From Parvularcula sp964342585 (GTDB taxonomy: Bacteria > Pseudomonadota > Alphaproteobacteria > Caulobacterales > Parvularculaceae), in the NCBI GenBank assembly GCA_964342585.1, contig CAYFHK010000135.1, positions 1 to 6,930 of the forward strand: a stretch of 6,930 nt of DNA, written 5' to 3'. Below are positions 6,001-6,930 of this stretch, in pieces (position 1 is the stretch's first letter; the number at the start of each line of letters is the position of its first letter). The notes beneath the pieces were generated by a model. It saw nothing but the letters and a program-made list of their open reading frames with translations. It was not told the origin of the DNA and made no database searches. The translations under genes were made by a program, and so were the position numbers.

Positions 6001-6060
6001 TGCGAAACTCCTGACGAGCGCGCTACGGCGCGTCCACTAAATAACTGGAGATGTCGCCCC
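6001..6060. promoter_or_regulatory. Divergent 60-bp intergenic region with ribosome sites for both genes
   Basis: On the minus strand, AGGAG (complement of 6008-6012) sits 7 bases before the start at 6000. On the plus strand, GGAG (6047-6050) sits 10 bases before the purD ATG at 6061. Between them GACGAGCGC/GGCGCGTC (6013-6034) form an imperfect, bulged inverted repeat around CTACG. Both promoters must lie here or inside the opposite gene; I could not pick convincing -35/-10 boxes. Confidence 0.55.
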
Positions 6061-6930
6061 ATGCACATCCTGCTGATCGGCAGCGGTGGACGCGAGCATG
6101 CCCTCGCTTGGAAGATCGCAAAAAGCCCCCTCGTGAAAAAGCTCACTTGCGCGCCGGGCAATCCCGGCATGGCCGATTTAGGGCAGATGGTTACGATTGC
6201 CGAGGAAACGATCGCGCAATACGCCGCAGATCACGCGGTCGACCTGGTGGTCGTTGGGCCTGAGGCGCCGTTGGCCGATGGGCTCGCCGACCGGCTGGCC
6301 ACAGCGGGCATTCCTTGCTTTGGGCCGACGGCAGGCGGCGCGCGCATCGAAAGCTCCAAGGCGTTTATGAAAGACATTTGCGCCGAATACGACATTCCCG
6401 CCCCCGCTTATGGCCGGTTCGAAGACGCCGATGCGGCCAAAGCTTTTCTCCGCGCGATGCAGCCGCCTTACGTGATCAAAGCCGATGGCCTCGCCGCGGG
6501 CAAAGGCGTGGTGATCACCGATGCCATGGACGATGCAGAACGCGTCATCGACGAGATGCTAGGCGGCCAATTCGGCAAGGCGAGCGAGACGATCGTCATC
6601 GAAGAATTTCTGACGGGTACGGAGGTCAGTGCCTTCGCCATTACCGATGGCGAAACCCTGCTGCCCTTCGGCGCCGCGCAGGACCACAAACGCGCCTTTG
6701 ACGGCGATGAGGGCCCAAACACGGGCGGCATGGGCGGCTTCTCGCCCTCGCCCGTCTTCACACCGAAGGTCGAGCGCGAAGCCTATGAAAAGATCATCGG
6801 CCCAACGCTTCGTGCCCTGAGGGATAAAGGCATCACCTATCGCGGCGTGCTTTATGCTGGCCTGATGCTCACTGCCGAGGGGCCAAAGCTGATCGAATAT
6901 AATTGCCGCTTTGGCGATCCTGAATGCCAG
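6061..6930 (+). CDS. purD: Phosphoribosylamine--glycine ligase (GAR synthetase), N-terminal 290 residues
   Basis: PurD catalyses the second step of de novo purine synthesis, joining glycine to 5-phosphoribosylamine with ATP to give GAR in the cytoplasm. The frame runs from ATG 6061 to the window end with no stop; a full protein is about 425 residues, so roughly a third is missing. Visible motifs are the N-terminal GSGGREHA (7-14), VGPEAPLADG (65-74), the ATP-grasp segment KADGLAAGKGV (140-150), QDHKRAFDGDEGPNTGGMG (207-225) and EYNCRFGDPECQ at the very end (279-290), where the metal-binding Glu/Asn and the strongly conserved RFGDPE are intact. The Cys at 282 is a small departure from the more usual Val/Ala there. 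GGAG 10 bases upstream supports the start. This is a housekeeping gene and probably a chromosomal backbone marker. Confidence 0.97.
   Translation, partial: MHILLIGSGGREHALAWKIAKSPLVKKLTCAPGNPGMADLGQMVTIAEETIAQYAADHAVDLVVVGPEAPLADGLADRLATAGIPCFGPTAGGARIESSKAFMKDICAEYDIPAPAYGRFEDADAAKAFLRAMQPPYVIKADGLAAGKGVVITDAMDDAERVIDEMLGGQFGKASETIVIEEFLTGTEVSAFAITDGETLLPFGAAQDHKRAFDGDEGPNTGGMGGFSPSPVFTPKVEREAYEKIIGPTLRALRDKGITYRGVLYAGLMLTAEGPKLIEYNCRFGDPECQ

Noticed and set aside
5513..6040. Plus-strand Ser/Gly-rich open frame of 175 codons opposite the TonB-like gene
   Set aside because: It is the antisense of the Pro/Glu/Ala-rich coding region. The minus-strand gene has a strong ribosome site and a sensible domain layout.

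Overview
The window reads as chromosomal DNA from a GC-rich Gram-negative bacterium, most likely an alphaproteobacterium. The reasons are the G/C-rich third codon positions (strongest from about 2980 onward), a Tat-exported enzyme, signal-peptide proteins that look like outer-membrane barrels, an Anbu-type protease tail and a purD gene. I cannot name the genus from sequence alone.

Layout: (1) 3-314 (+) is the C-terminal end of a proteasome-like (Anbu/COG3484) peptidase, followed by a GC-rich hairpin. (2) 315-662 is a stretch of about 350 bases with no convincing gene, two inverted repeats and a weak promoter candidate. (3) 663-2921 (+) is an envelope cassette. A Tat-exported beta-class carbonic anhydrase overlaps by ATGA a 240-residue putative outer-membrane protein. 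That gene is followed by a same-length paralogue interrupted by an in-frame amber codon exactly where the intact copy has Trp130. (4) 2982-5065 (+) is a two-gene ABC transporter (ATPase plus MacB/FtsX-type permease, ATGA overlap). Its periplasmic domain carries a His/Asp-rich loop, encoded by a GATCAT-type tandem repeat. (5) 5068-6000 (-) is a single-span, Pro/Glu-rich periplasmic protein of TonB-like layout without a recognisable TonB C-terminal domain. It converges on the permease with a 2-bp gap. (6) 6061-6930 (+) is the first 290 codons of purD, divergent from the previous gene across 60 bp.

How they may work together: the carbonic anhydrase and its coupled barrel-like protein probably act in the same compartment, the cell envelope. 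The ABC pair resembles MacB/LolCDE-type machines, and the His-rich loop suggests that it handles or senses a transition metal such as zinc. The Anbu peptidase and purD look like housekeeping flanks. The least explained content is the carbonic anhydrase/barrel-paralogue cassette, with its single-base nonsense lesion, and the His-loop ABC system.
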